Assembly (NCBI GenBank): GCA_946902985.2
Contig: OX336397.1
Coordinates: forward strand, 191,398,813 to 191,462,812
Source of the DNA: Meconema thalassinum
Lineage: Eukaryota > Arthropoda > Insecta > Orthoptera > Tettigoniidae
Length of the DNA: 64,000 bases
Direction of reading: 5' to 3'
The translations under genes and the position numbers were made by a program. Below the pieces are notes generated by a model. The model was not told where the DNA came from and ran no database searches. It saw only the letters and a list, made by a program, of their open reading frames with translations. Within the stretch, counting starts at the first letter, position 1. Each line of letters begins with the position of its first letter. Shown piece after piece: positions 1-11,740 of the stretch.

Positions 1-2270
1 GGCATGTGGTCGTCTGCTCTAGTAGCCATGTTTGTTTTTTGTTTTGCCCGACTGCATTCTGGTCTTGAGAGTCTGTCTCTTGGCGACTGCCGCGAAACTC
101 AAACGTGTTGTGTTAACTTAATATGTTTTTTTATTTAATCTTATTGGTTCATATTTTCTGGTGGTGGTGTTATTTAATTTTTAACATTAAATTTTATTTT
201 AAATTTTTTTAAGCAACTGTTGTGGCATTATTTCGTCGGCAGCAGTTCCATTAGTTATTGCGGGGTGTCTGTAGAATAGCCTGTGCGTTCCCCTTCTCCT
301 TTTTCCTCCCACCCCTGATGGTGTTCTCCTGTTGGGACATGTCTTCTGGAGGTGATTTTTGCTGCTGAAAGCGACCGCGGACCACTAAAACCGGTAAGTA
401 GGCCCATCATCTTTCCATTTCAGGGGGCAAAAATAATGATAGCCATTTGTTCATTTTCACATTTCACACATTACAATTTAACAATTTCTTTTAAATGACA
501 GTTTAAAGTTTTTGAATTTCACGATATGGAAACATGGATTTTCCAATTTGTAGTTTACACATTTTATTTTTATTTTGTTTATGTCAAAAGTTCATATTTG
601 CGAAACATGATTTTTTCATTTTAAGATTTTGTAAATGGTGTTAATGTGAGTGCTTGGCCATTGAGATCGTACAGTCTGTCTATGTGTATGCAAAACATAG
701 AGGTCTACTATTACTACTGCAGGTAAGGCTGTTTCTACACTCTCTCTCTCTCTCTTTTTGTGTAGTCATACATCCACACAACCATGCCTGTCTTTGAGAA
801 CAAACACACAACCACTCTATTTATCCCTAAAAACATCATTGACATGCACACTCATACCAAAGAACTTTAATTATACATTTAACATTTACGATTACATAAA
901 TAAATGGTTTCCACTATTTACAAAAAATTAACTATTGACAATTACAAAAATAAATATTTACAAAATACTAAATCAATTAAATCTACTGGTTACAAAAGCC
1001 ATGTCTCTAAACAATAAAATATAGAAATCACACCTCCTCCTCGTTGTTATAACCCCTTGGTAGGCTAAAGCGTAGGTCATTCGCCTGCACACATTTGTTA
1101 TCCATCAAGGCAAAAGTGCATTTTCTCTGTTCCACAAGATACGAATTATAGTTGCTGGATTGTATCCTGCACCGTTTGTGCGACATAGCTATACCAGTTC
1201 ATGAAATCGCTAGGTAGTTCTCTACATATAGCTCTACATATGGCTTCCTTACAGCTAGTGTGCGATAGGCAGCATTAACTGGATATCACACCCAGTCCAC
1301 CTTTGTATTTGTAATCCAAGTAATAATTTGAAAAGAGACGAGTGTAATCGGTTTAAAACATTATCTCTGCTTTTTTATATGTTTATGACATGCGTATTAA
1401 CCTGAAATCAAACCCTAGTCCACTTTAGTGAAAGGCTAACAGCCTAACCACTGCGCCACCATGCCCTTCTTTCTTAGTTTGATTGGTTCTAGGACTTAGG
1501 GCTTGAAATCGAGTTAAAATCTCTAGTGTAAGTGGCACATGTGCTCGCACTGCAGCACAAAATGGTTAGCTGGTAACATTAGACAACCGGAAATGATTGT
1601 ATTTCTGTTGGCCAAGCATTTCTGTCATCTGCCTACAGTGTGAGCACTGTCAGCAAGACAGTTTAGTTTAGAACAAGTGTGTGTTTGTGTGTGTGTGTGT
1701 AGATTATTAGCCCCAAGTATTTAACGATTGTTGTGTGTAGCGACCATCTTGTCCCAGTAACCACTGAGCAAGTTTTAACAGTCAACCCATAAAACAGTAT
1801 AGGTTAGTTGTGTGTGGTTCATGTACTTGTGTGTGTGCATTAGCAACATGCACTAGCTTTACCTTACCCTCTATAGGTAGAGCGTTATCCCTTTTCTTTC
1901 TGACATTACCAATGACCACATTCACCCACAAGTTTTACACTTAAACCATTGGCTTGTTTTTGATTAAGTTTGCTTCGGTTTAGTTGGGTTTGATTCAGCT
2001 TGGATCAGTTTAGTTCGATATAGTCACCATTTTGCATATTAGCTATCCTCTTTAACCAATCAATTAAAGATTGTCTACTCTTATTTCTTGAATCGATAAA
2101 TCAGATTTTGTATACACCATTTGTCATTCATTATCCCATACCTACAACCTATACTCTCTCTGTACTGCAGTTTGATCTGAAAACAAGTTCCAATGGTGAA
2201 AGATTGGTCAGTCACCATACATGTAGCCTACAATAATTCTTTCACTACCTAGCTATGTTTCATCACTCAC
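1..2270. other. Intergenic AT-rich DNA, no gene seen
   Basis: No reading frame of interest on either strand. A textbook 5' splice-donor string (CCG|GTAAGT) sits at 391-399 after a GC-richer block (280-390), so an untranslated exon of some gene is possible but unsupported otherwise. Short simple repeats are present: (CT)n near 739-758 and (GT)n near 1679-1700. A tRNA-like SINE head lies at about 1330-1465 and is listed separately. Confidence 0.5.
1330..1465 (-). mobile_element. tRNA-derived SINE fragment
   Basis: Read on the minus strand, the segment starting near 1465 has a good RNA polymerase III A box (TGGCGCAGTGGTTAGG) and, about 40 nt further on, a B-box-like string (GGGTTTGATTTC). The spacing fits a tRNA-derived head. 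The B box departs from the GGTTCGANTCC consensus, and no A-rich tail or target duplication was identified, so this is an old or truncated copy. A related but weaker string lies near 1275-1310. Confidence 0.5.
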
Positions 2271-2279
2271 TGTAAACAT

Positions 2280-2935
2280 TTCACATGTCCATATCCGATT
2301 ATTAGTTTATAAAATCTCAGGTCGATGACCTTGATGTATTGGGTATTTTGGGTAAAATCATTAGCCATGGGAAAGGGTTGACCATTCTAAGTCCTATGAC
2401 ACCTCACATGTTGATATCCGATTATTAGTTTATAAAATCTCAGGTCAATGACCTTGCTGTTTTGGATTTTTGGGGTAAATTCATTGGTCATGGGAAAGGG
2501 TTAACCATTCGTAGTCGTAGTCCCTCACTTGACCATCTCTACTGATAAGTTTATAAAATCTTAGGTCAATGACCTTGCAGTTTTGGGTATTTTGGGTAAA
2601 TTCGTTGGTCATGGAAAAGGGTTGGCCATCCTGAGTCTTGTGACACCTCATTTGTCCCTCTCTGATTATTAGTTGATAAAATCTTAGGTTAATGACCTTG
2701 CTGTTTTTTGGGGGGGGTAAATTCGTTGGTCATGGGGAGGGGTTGGCCATTTTAAGTCCTATGACACCTCACTTGACCCTCTGTGATTATTAGTTATCGA
2801 GATATTAACGAAAGTGCAGTTAGGCCCTTTTGACAAAAAATGAATAATACATTCAAAAACAGGGCGTCACCCCAAGTCCAACGACCCCTCATACAAGTCC
2901 CTAGCTTTCTTAGTTCATGAGATATTAAAAGGCCT
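2280..2935. repeat. Tandem repeat, about 122-bp unit, 4-5 diverged copies
   Basis: Units start near 2283, 2407, 2530 and 2654. Each carries the same ordered blocks: CCGATTATTAGTTTATAAAA, then AGGTCAATGACCTTGC, then TTTTGGGTAAATTCGTTGGT, then a CATGGGAAAGGGTTG-like block, then GACACCTCACTTG. A fifth unit (2770-2935) starts the same way and then changes into a 'tagttaggccctttTgaca' variant. The order of blocks resembles the repeat family at 6240-6430 and 26760-28540. It is not coding: the period is not a multiple of three and stops are frequent. Confidence 0.8.
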
Positions 2936-3411
2936 ATGACCTATTAGTTTTTGGATCTTTTGTTAATTTGTAAAAAAAAAAGGAACTATAAATCATTATT
3001 CAAAAAGCCCGCCCTCTTACAAAAAAAACAATTGCGCATTCGTAAAACAAAAAACAAAAATGATAAATCATAGCGGCATTCAGTTGTATACATGCACTTT
3101 ATGTGGTTGTGACTCGTTAGCTCTTATCGTGCACGTGCACATGTGTACACTTGTGTGTTAGGTCATATTACACATGAACTTGCATTTTCTCACGTATTAA
3201 CCAAAACAGGATGTGACTTATTTCACAAGGAGGACGGTAATAAGGTCATCTCACACGTGTTCACATGTATTTCGTCACTTTCCTTTCATATCGTTATCAC
3301 ATTATAGTAGTGGGGGACTGGTGAACAACGTCAGTTCAACACACTGCTTTACACACAAAATGTAGTTAGGCCCTTTGACATAATTTAAATAAATTAATGG
3401 TCTAGTCCGTA
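2936..3411. other. No gene seen
   Basis: AT-rich DNA with A-runs. A 'gtTAGGCCCTTTGACA' string at about 3365-3381 repeats one near 2819-2835, so this stretch is probably part of the same repeat domain. Confidence 0.4.
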
Positions 3412-3579
3412 GGAACCAGGCCAAAGGGACCGGTCCAAAGGGATCAGTCCAAAGGACTCGTCCACAAGGACCTGTCAACAAGGACTCGTCCACAAGGACT
3501 CGTCCACACAGACTCATCCACAATGACCTGTCAACAATGACCTTTCAACAAGGACCCGTCTACAGGGAACCGCTCCCCC
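3412..3579. repeat. 14-bp minisatellite, about 12 units
   Basis: Consecutive 14-mers of the form GGACTCGTCCACAA run without spacing change: early units are GGACCGGTCCAAAG-like, middle units GGACTCGTCCACAA, late units TGACCTGTCAACAA. Minus-strand open frames through it arise only because the short unit rarely contains a stop. Confidence 0.8.
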
Positions 3580-3611
3580 ACCCTCTTCAAAAGCCATGAG
3601 TGGGCATGCTA

Positions 3612-6115
3612 TAGGGCATCCAACGTTTAGAATGAAGCATTAGTCTTATGGCGCGTTACGACAGGGTTGCCACTCCATGAGAGGAGGCAGTACAGAGCGC
3701 TTCGCGTACACTTTCCGCACATTCAGCGATTGTGCAGTGACGAAGACTTGAAATAAGTACTGTATAATAATACTAATAGTAGGCTAACATAACACATACG
3801 ACGAAATTAAATTAAATTAACTATAACGTATGCTGAATATAACATAAAGAAAACAATCAAAATAAAATAAGTAAAGTACAAGCACAAGGAAGTGTGTGAA
3901 GTTTCGACTGCAGTTAAAGTTGAAGTACGTTATTATTAAAGAAATACGCCTCATTGGCTTACCTTTCATGATGACAGCAGACAGGCATCCTGTTCGTCAT
4001 CACAGACAGTTGAATCAGTATCTGATGAAGAGCTGTCACCCAGATTTATGAGTAGAGGTTCAATGTCATCCTGAATTTCATCGGCTTTCCACATTTCAGA
4101 CTCGATTTTTTTTACATGCTCGACACAGTCTTTCCACTTGTCGGTTGTCACATTATTAAATTCTTCCTGTATCAACTGCTCCATATTTTTTACTTTGAAG
4201 TGCAAATTGTTCATTTTAACATGATGTTTGACCTGACTCCGCACTAATTCAATTGGATTTAGTTCGCAATGATAAGGTGGAAGGCGTAGAACTAAAAGCC
4301 CCATTTCTGTAGCCATTTCATCAATTTTGTACTTATCGTATTTATATTTCACACTTTTAATAATTTCTATTACATATTTCTTCAACATATGCTCTTCATA
4401 CGGCCCCCTATGCGGCTCCCCATGCGACGAATTCCTGCATTTTTCCTTTTTTCCATGCCGAAGTCGGAATAGCCTCAACTTTACGACTGTGATATGACGC
4501 ATTGTCAATAACAACCACAGATTTGGCCGGCAGGTTAGGTAGCACTTGGTGTTTGAAATAATTTTCGTACGATACACCATCTATTTCATCATGCGCGTCT
4601 GCGGTGTTCTTTTTGCACAAAAATACTAACTGCGCGTTGAATACAAATCCATTTTCATTTCCTGTGTGGACTATTGCAAACCGCGGACCTCGTGCAGTAG
4701 GAGCCTTTAGGCCTGTCGAAAGTCCCGCCAGACTTGTCTTGCCATATCTTCTCAATTGTAGTCCCAGTATTGACCCATGATTCATCACTATAAACAACAT
4801 TCCGCCCTTCATCTCTGTACTTTTTTATTGCCACAAGATAATCATGACGCCCTATCACTAAATCACTCCTCTCCACCATTATGGCTTTATTTCCTCTTCT
4901 CGCGTACTCAAATCCCATGTCCTTAAGCAGCGAATGGAAAGTAGATTTTTTTAAATCTGGAAGGTCGGAATCGGAGTTTACTGCAGCCAGGATTGAATGT
5001 AAAGTTGGTGGTTGGTTTCGAAAGTAAAATTTGTGGATTTTGCGACGGATGGTGCTCCTCACAAAGTTATTATATTTAACATCCCTGCTATTCTTGCGAA
5101 GTGTATTACTTAGCCTCTTTTTGCGTGGCGACAGTACTGGACCCTGTCCACTCTCACTACGTGTTTTAAAAACGGTAGTCTTTGATATTCCTGTGGCCAG
5201 AGCAGTTTCATTGACTAAATTATTTATACTTTTGTTATGTATAAGATTCTTAAAATAACTGAACACATTAATTACGACTTGTTTTTCCCTTCTTCTGAGC
5301 ACTTGACCACGCTTTCTTTTCACAAAACTATCCATTGTTGTACGTGAAATACGTAAAATACAACACGTTAAATATAACAGAACTGCTGCAGACACGCACT
5401 CAAGATAGAGGCTGCTGAACAACTGAAATACAAGCTCGAAGGGCACAGAAAAAAAGCTGTGAGTAACATGCTGTACCCCGCTGCCTTTCGAAACGTCATT
5501 CGTATAATCCGCGGTCAATGAACAGCCCGGCCTGTGTAAACAATGAAACCTACACTCTGGGTAAGCAGGTAGAAAACTTGTTCCAACATTCCTCTACAAC
5601 TTTCAAACTGACATGACATGGTTATCTTTAAAAATAGAAAAGTTGGCAGCATACGAACTTTTGCAATGCTGCTATGCGGTTATGAGAGAATATTCAGAAG
5701 TTTTACCTACATGAAAATTGTAATACTGCCAGTATAAAATATTTCAACAATCCATCATCAAGACGGCACATTTAGCTACACGTGTGTGAAAAATAGGCAT
5801 CACAAAGTCCATGCAACATGATATAAGATCGATTTTACTAAAAAGGGGACACGGTTTATCGTTTTTAAAAATATATGGATACCTAATTTTTTTAGCATTT
5901 CTATCAAGTATACGTAGTTCTAATATAGGACAAAAAAGATCGGCAAAACATAGTTCTACCCGAATATGCTGTTGTTTCGACAAAGAAAAATTTTCGACTG
6001 ATATGGCTGTGGACTGCTAGAAAATGACAGCGTCATACATGTCTCACGTGTAACAGAAAGAGAGAAGAAATATCCCTATCTTACCAGTGCTCCATTCTAA
6101 ACGTTGGATGCCTTG
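3612..6115 (-). mobile_element. Tc1/IS630-like DNA transposon with TIRs and TA target site
   Basis: The left end reads TAGGGCATCCAACGTTTAGA; the right end read in reverse complement is CAAGGCATCCAACGTTTAGA. Similarity continues for about 32 bp (AATG-AGCA). TA dinucleotides flank both ends (3610-3611 and 6116-6117), the known target of this superfamily. The interior holds a minus-strand transposase split over three frames (3966-5518). Length is 2504 bp. TIRs plus DDE transposase make the class firm; the exact family within Tc1/mariner/IS630 was not determined. The element is inactive because of frameshifts. Confidence 0.85.
3966..5335 (-). pseudogene. DDE transposase of the Tc1/IS630 type, frameshifted
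   Basis: This enzyme class cuts and joins element ends by a DDE RNase-H-fold active site. The start chosen is the ATG at 5335 (MDSFVKRKRGQ), because the 61 residues upstream look like non-coding hydrophobic sequence. An N-terminal helix-turn-helix region is followed by YSDESW (first Asp, about 4785), then VVVIDNASYHS in a second frame (second Asp, about 4510), then LPPYHCELNPIE in a third frame (catalytic Glu, about 4250). Frames change near 4735 and near 4440, so at least two indels break the gene. The C-terminus is acidic and Ser-rich. The three catalytic residues themselves are preserved. Confidence 0.85.
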
Positions 6116-6239
6116 TAGTTCATAGTGGCTTTCCACCGCACACATGTCTCATGTGTAGAACAACGTTTAATTCCATATTGGCATTTAAACTCTCACATGT
6201 TGCAATTGGAAAGCGAGATTTTCTAAAGAAAATACAATT

Positions 6240-6430
6240 TCACCCCCTCGTAGGGGTAGGTTTTATTTTTGGGGTTGAAATAAGTTGTTCATAGGAAAGG
6301 GGGTGTCAGCCCGAGTTCAAGGACACCTCATTTGCCAAAATCCGACCATGCGTTCGAGAGATATCGCGACGCCGCCATCTTGTGAGGTGGGGAGGTGGAG
6401 GTGGTGCTAGAACCCCCACAAAACCACTAC
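6240..6430. repeat. Copy of the dispersed ~340-bp repeat family
   Basis: Ordered blocks match those at 27.5-28.5 kb: CATAGGAAAGGGGGTGTCAG, GACACCTCATTTG, AAAATCCGACCAT, TTCGAGAGATATCG, GCCGCCAT, then AGAACCCCC and CCACTACT. A single copy here, against tandem copies at 27.5-28.5 kb. Confidence 0.65.
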
Positions 6431-6547
6431 TATTGTAGTTTACAGTACATACGCCTGTGATTAGTACCTAGGGTCTACTTTAGAATTTATCCAACATAGG
6501 CTTATGGTAGCCCTGCTTACTGCATATATTTATATAAGGTATTGATT

Positions 6548-6668
6548 GCCCAGATATCCAAAGATATGACATCACACAGAATGCTCAATGATTCCCGACT
6601 GTGCTACGGGCGCTGCCGTTCGTGTGCACTGGGTGAACCACCTTAGTACAGAGTGCAGCACCGTACAT
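6548..6668. repeat. Repeat shared with the leader of the 84-bp satellite
   Basis: Shares CATCACACA, GAATGCTCAA/AATGCCCAAC, TCCCGACT, CTGC/CTACGGGCGCT, ACTGGGTGAACCAC and GCACCGTAC, in order, with 14575-14695. At 14.7 kb the 84-bp array begins right after the shared GCACCGTAC; here no array follows. Confidence 0.7.
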
Positions 6669-6907
6669 GATGCCCATCTAATTTGTCATTCAAATTACAA
6701 GAAACGTAGCAATACGTGGACATACTTCTCCAACAGAAGTCTTAAGCAAAATCAAAACAGAAAATGTACACAAACACATACGAAAAAACGAAGGTGAATC
6801 ACATTACACTGGTAGTCCTTTAGATGAGCTCGTCAGGGAAAAGACTGATCACTGGCCGTTTGTATGACACTTTGCTCGTCCGCACAGTCACTACACGCAC
6901 CAGACCA

Positions 6908-7210
6908 TCATTCTTCAATTATTTTGGTTAGCCATGTGTGTGTGTGTGGGGCGGGGGCAGCATTTCCTTCTTTCAGAAGTGCCAGCTTTCCTGCTTTGAG
7001 GTTGGGTTGATTCTGGAGCCACCTGGAACCTTGCTGGAGCTGGCCCAAGTACTCAGTTTCCCAGCGTTTCAAGATGAGTCGTCGGCACCGCTGGACCGGT
7101 TGCCATCTTGACAGCCGTGATGATGGCCCTAAGAGACAATCTGGTTCAGGGAAAGAGGCTAAGGGTTCACCAGTCAAGAAATGACCAGGGGTGAGGGGAA
7201 GCATATTCAT
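6908..7210 (-). pseudogene. BEL/Pao C-terminal domain (DUF5641-like), truncated
   Basis: LTPGHFLTGEPLASFPEPD, LSRWQPVQ and KRWETEYLGQLQQ are diagnostic of the domain after the integrase core in BEL/Pao. The domain normally continues into a chromodomain-like tail; here it runs into a GT-rich tract and stops, so the 3' end and LTR are missing or unrecognisable. Confidence 0.8.
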
Positions 7211-7246
7211 CAGGACTGTTGGGTATCGGAACGATTGGTCTCGAAT

Positions 7247-8547
7247 TTAAACATGCTTCAATTTGTGTGAGAGTGTGGTTATTTCTTCAAAGGTTAGCAC
7301 AGTGTTACCAGCAACCTTCTTCAGGTGGGTCTTCACTGATTTTATACCTGCTTCCCACAGACCGCCGAAGTGAGGGGAGTGAGGAGATATATGATGCCAA
7401 CGAATTCCTTCTTCAGCTGTGAAGTTCAATACGTTCGTTTGATGGTCTTCTGTCCGGATGAAGCGTGACAATTCATCTCATTTCCTTCTTTCTCTGGTGA
7501 AGCACGTACCATTGTCACTATACATGTGACTGCAGCGGACACGCCTTGAATTGAACCTTCTTAAGGTGGCAATAAAAGCCTCCGTGGATAGATCGCTGAC
7601 GGCCTCAATTTGTACTGCCTTGGTCGCCATGCACACAAACAATGCTATGTACCATTTCTTCTGTATTTTTCCTTGTGGGCTAAAATATTTCACAAGCAGT
7701 GGACCTCCATAGTCCACACCTAAATGAGAGAATGGCTTGCTAGGGATCACTCTAGACTAAAGCAATTGTCCCATGAGTTGACTGGTGTCATTGGTCTTCG
7801 CTCGGAAGCATGTTACCCAACTGCGAATCACATGCCTGATAGCAGACAGGCCATTGGTTAGCCACCACCGTTGCCGCAACGAAGCTAAGATAAGTTGGCT
7901 TCCTGCGTGCAAAAGTCGTATGTGCTCATTCCAAATAAGCGATTTTGTGACATGATGCTTAGGTGGCAGTATCAAAGGATGTTTTTGTTCTATTGTTGCT
8001 TCAGCATTCTCTAGCCTGCCGGCCACCCTCACTAGGTTGTCACTATCTAGGAAGGTGTGCAGAGTGAGAAGTTTGCTCTGAAGTGGCACTGCGTTTCTTT
8101 GATGTAAATTATGTGTCTCCTGACTGTACGAGCAACGCTGAACGATGTGGATGATTGCTGTCAGACTATCGCGAAGTTCGACAGTAGTCAAAGGTCCATG
8201 CCGTCTTGCTGCAGCATCCTGCTTTAGTTTGTGAAAAATCTGAGAATGTATGCAAATACTCGGTGTAGTTTAGTCCAGCTGGAGAACCGCATGAAGAGGT
8301 TACCTGCGTCGTGATTACTCGCCACGAAACACAACCTTACTCCTCGCTGCTCAGGAATTTCGGTTGGTCCAGCAATGGTAAGTTCAGGCCAGGTTGAATG
8401 ATCCGTAGATAGCCAGACGGGCCCCGCCGAACTTAATCGATTGCTTTGAAGTCGATGTGGCTCTGTTCCCCTGGAGATAACATCTGCTAGATTGTCCTGT
8501 GATGAGAAGTCAGTTGGTGAATTTCCGACACCTTGTTGGCCACACAT
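7247..8547 (-). pseudogene. BEL/Pao integrase region
   Basis: The first piece (8224-8547) has the NLADVISRGTEP and GPVWLSTD motifs that link RNase H to integrase. The second (7757-8191) carries LVRVAGRLENA, KHPLILPPKHHVT, an H...LHAG zinc-binding head and RSWVTCFRAK. The third (7478-7750) has the core GVDYGGP (Asp) and MYSDNGTCF (Asp). The fourth (7247-7471) has SPHFGGLWEAGIKSVKTHL with the third catalytic residue (Glu). Each piece is in another frame or ends in a stop. Confidence 0.85.
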
Positions 8548-8765
8548 GTTTTCCAGGCTGAGGAACTACCTGGCTAAAACAACACTGGAGTAATATCGTC
8601 GACATGAATGTAAATTAAGGGTCTTAATCACCATTTCCATTAGCCTGCTCAGAAGTAGTGCGCCAGTCATGGTAGTGACACTTGCTTCAAAGGGGCTACT
8701 CTAGATTTTGAGCAAAGTAAACGAACGTAAATTGTTCGATTGGAGTTGGTGCAACGTAGATAACC

Positions 8766-9892
8766 TCAGGCACCGTAGGCTCCTCCTGACGCATCATAAG
8801 AACCGTGAAGTTCAACATTGGCATTAATGCTATCTGCCATCTCAATCTCATTTAGTTTAGGAAGCTGCTGATGTATCTGCTCCCATTGTGTCTCAAGTTC
8901 TGAGGGCACCAATCCAGGAGTTGTTGCCAAAGAACATGTATAAACAACTTGCACTGAACAATTAAAGGCCCTATGATTCCCAAGGGAATCTACATTGACC
9001 AACACTGATCTCTTTGTCCAAGTCACATTCTTGTGGTTGAGGGCTCCCACGGTGAATTGAAATGAGTCACAACTCGAATGCCATAACAGACCAAGAGTGT
9101 TTATGGCGCCATCTTCAAGAGGAAGACTGCACGTCACCTGGCTCTCGCGAAGTGTGGGTGGGATGGCCTCCAAAATATCAGGGTTGTTGGATCGCCATTT
9201 ACGGATGGGGAATCCTCCGGTTTTCAGGAGCTATGAGAGGTCTTTGTATAAATGGATGGCTTCTTCAATTGTATCCGTCCCTGTCATAAGATCATCAACG
9301 TAGAAGTCTCTCTTGGTAACTTTGGCTGCTGTAGGTCATATTTCTTGACCTTCGAGTGCCACCTCCAGTAAGCAATGGATAGAAAGATAAGGAGTCGCTG
9401 AAGTACCGTAGGTTACAGTAGTCAATCGGTACCTGTCCAGTTGTTGATTTGGAGAACTGCGCCACAAGATTCTCTGGACGTCTCGGTATGCTTCATGAAT
9501 CTGAATCTGTCGGTACATCTTCTTGACATCTGATGTTAGCGCATACTTGTGTGTGTGGAAGCGATGAACGATCGAGAACAGATCCTGCTAACAGTTGGCC
9601 CAACCAACATCACGCCATTCAGGGAGATCGACGAAGTAGTTTTAGCCGACGCATTGTAGACAACTCTGACCTTGGTAGTGCTTCTCGTGTCCTTGTTTAC
9701 CGCGTGATGAGGCATGTAATAACCAGGTTCCTGCTGGTCACTAGGATCGACAAGTTCCATGTGACCTAGTTGTAAATATTCATCCATGAATTTCACATAC
9801 TCATTGTTCAGGTCAGGTTGTCGATGCAATTTACTCTCTATCAAGTAAAAGCTCATTCTGGCATTGTCAAACGGGTCACCAAGTAATCCCAC
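8766..9892 (-). pseudogene. BEL/Pao reverse transcriptase and RNase H
   Basis: Motifs in order: YYMPHHAV and KVRVVYNASAKT (fingers, about 9720-9640), MYRQIQI and ILWR (9510-9470), TVTYGTSATPYLS (about 9410), then after a disrupted stretch LGLLWHSS and WTKRS, and the RNase H start LHGSYDASGGAYGA (about 8800). The catalytic YVDD-type box falls in the broken region between 9330 and 9180 and was not found intact. Three frames are used, so the polymerase is dead. Confidence 0.85.
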
Positions 9893-11024
9893 TCCTTGTC
9901 GTAGTGGTAGTCACAATAGGAACCTGCCCGACTCATCGCGCGAGAAAGATTTCCGAAAATGCTCCTCGCATTCAGTTTATTCCTTGGCTCCTCCTGTTCC
10001 CAAAAGCGTTCCACCAGTGTGTGCAAGGTTTCAGCCGTGGACAACAATGATGTTGTTCCATTCTTTCGTTGTAGAACTGAGTGAGGGGGTAAACATCCAG
10101 ATAGCACCCAACCAAGTCGTGTACTTTGAAGAGTAGGGTAACCATCCCTCGATTGTTGTTCGGGTTTTAAGACTTCAAAGAACACAGTAGCACCTAACAG
10201 CAGATCAATCATTTTGGGCTGGTTGAAATTAGGGTCAGCTAGTTGAATGTTGACGGCAGTTGCCAGTCCTCGTAATCTATTCATGATGAAGGCAGCGGGC
10301 CAGTAATCTGACGCAAGACAGAACATACTATATGCCGACTATAAGTACCAACTCTCGACTCTATCTGAAGTTGACAGAAGTAAGAGGATTCAGTCACTCG
10401 AGTATTGCTAATACCATTGATGGGTATCGAATGACAATTCAGCTTGATACCCAAACGGTCCACTAAGTCTCGAGACACGAAGTTCATCTGTGATGCACTG
10501 TCTAATAGTGCCCGATATTGATGCATTCGATCTTCGCTATCCCTAATGTTAATATTGGTAGTTGATAACAATACTTCACTGTGTGGACATGAACTTCTGA
10601 CAGAACAATATGCTTGCTGCGGGGATACACTGTGTAACGTAGTACCAGTACTGTTCATATTCTGGTCTCTATGTAACAATGTGTGGTGACTTTTATTGCT
10701 CCTTCTGCAGTTACCTGAGTTGCAATTGTTGGCTACATTGTCATTTCTCAAGCAATTGAAGCAGAGATTATGTTCCCTCACAAGACCTATACGGCTATTT
10801 ACGTCCATGTACTTGAAATTTGGGCATTTATGCAGACTGTTAGATGTCTTACATAGTACACAATAAGGTGACGTGGTGACGAAGGCTCGGTATGGTCCCC
10901 TTGAACTCGTACCATACTTGACCTCATCTTGGGTTACAGCAGCTGTCTCTTTGGACGTGACTATTTCTAAAGTTTGGCATTTATTTTCCAAGAAATGAAT
11001 TAAGTCCTTCAAGTTGGTGTGCAT
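9853..11024 (-). pseudogene. BEL/Pao zinc knuckles, aspartic protease and linker
   Basis: Near 10850 is a CVLCKTSNSLHKC knuckle, then CFNCLRNDNVANNC followed by HHTLLH at about 10790-10690. The protease active-site region reads ALLDSASQMNFVS near 10500; retropepsins usually have D-S/T-G, so Gly is replaced by Ala here, which may be family variation or decay. The next frame (9853-10326) has LADPNFNQPKMIDLLLGA and LGWVLSG, typical of the segment between protease and reverse transcriptase in this superfamily. A frame change lies near 10300. Confidence 0.8.
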
Positions 11025-11029
11025 TTTAT

Positions 11030-11738
11030 TTAAAGTACCATTATCCTATTTTTCATGAGATTGAGACTGATTCTTTCCAAAACTAAGTGTGAGAACATAA
11101 GGTCTTTCAAGGGCGTTTCAATTTTTAGAGCTTCTATGGCATTTAAGTTGCTGCAAAGTTGATTTATAAGGAAAAGCAGCTCTTTAGGAGAATCATGCTT
11201 TGCGTTCGGGAGTGACAATAATTCCTTGATGTGATGGTCTGATATAACGACTGCGAATCAAGTCTCAGGCGACATTGAAGTTATCCTGTGAAATGGGTAA
11301 ATTCTCAATTAGGTGGTGAGGTTCACCAGGCAAGCATTATAGAAGAAAATAATATCTGTGAATGTCTGTGATTGATTCATTGTAGATGATCAGCGCTACA
11401 GAGGTGTCATAGGAATGCATGAAATCTTGTAGAGCGCCACTGAACAAGGGTAGGGAAATAGTTGGAAGTTTTAGTGCGCAACTATTGCTCATGGTATCAA
11501 TATTTACAGGCAGAGGTAGGTGTGTATGTTCGGGGCACAGTAGCGTTTCCATTTTTGACTTAATGTCCAAGCTTAAGTCATCAAAGGCTGCTCTATCTAC
11601 ATCATGTGATTCGTTTTCAGGATTATCGATTTCCAATTGGGTCTGAATGTCATTATATTCATTCATTAAACTCGTCAACGATTGCTTCCCAAACTTAATG
11701 TCGTTGAGATTACCACTTGGTGTATTCTTGGAATACAC
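11030..11738 (-). pseudogene. BEL/Pao gag region (DUF1759-like)
   Basis: Two pieces. The upstream piece (11337-11738) has the gag hallmark LPTISLPLFSGALQDF, the segment in BEL gag that precedes the helical capsid-like region. The downstream piece (11030-11218) has LNAIEALKIETPLKDLMFSHLVLERI, matching the later helical part of the same domain in layout. Frames differ between the pieces. Gag would form the particle that packages element RNA. A stop precedes the zinc-knuckle region. Confidence 0.7.
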
Positions 11739-11740
11739 GG

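Larger units (their letters stand above)
6118..6900. other. Intergenic, repeat-derived, no gene
   Basis: Contains a copy of the dispersed repeat family (about 6240-6430) and a block at 6548-6668 related to the leader of the 84-bp array near 14575. Nothing resembles a gene. Confidence 0.5.
6905..11740 (-). mobile_element. BEL/Pao LTR retrotransposon, decayed internal region
   Basis: On the minus strand the domains run in BEL/Pao order: gag with an LP.ISLP.FSG motif, zinc knuckles, aspartic protease, reverse transcriptase, RNase H, zinc-binding integrase head, integrase core, and a C-terminal domain starting LTPGHFL. Every domain boundary shows a frame change or stop. The two LTRs were not found; the left end stops inside the C-terminal domain beside a (GT)n tract at about 6933-6950, so the 3' end seems lost. 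No target duplication can be defined. Confidence 0.9.

Noticed and set aside
3302..3523. 73-residue minus-strand frame
   Set aside because: Covers the 14-bp minisatellite; no start or domain support.
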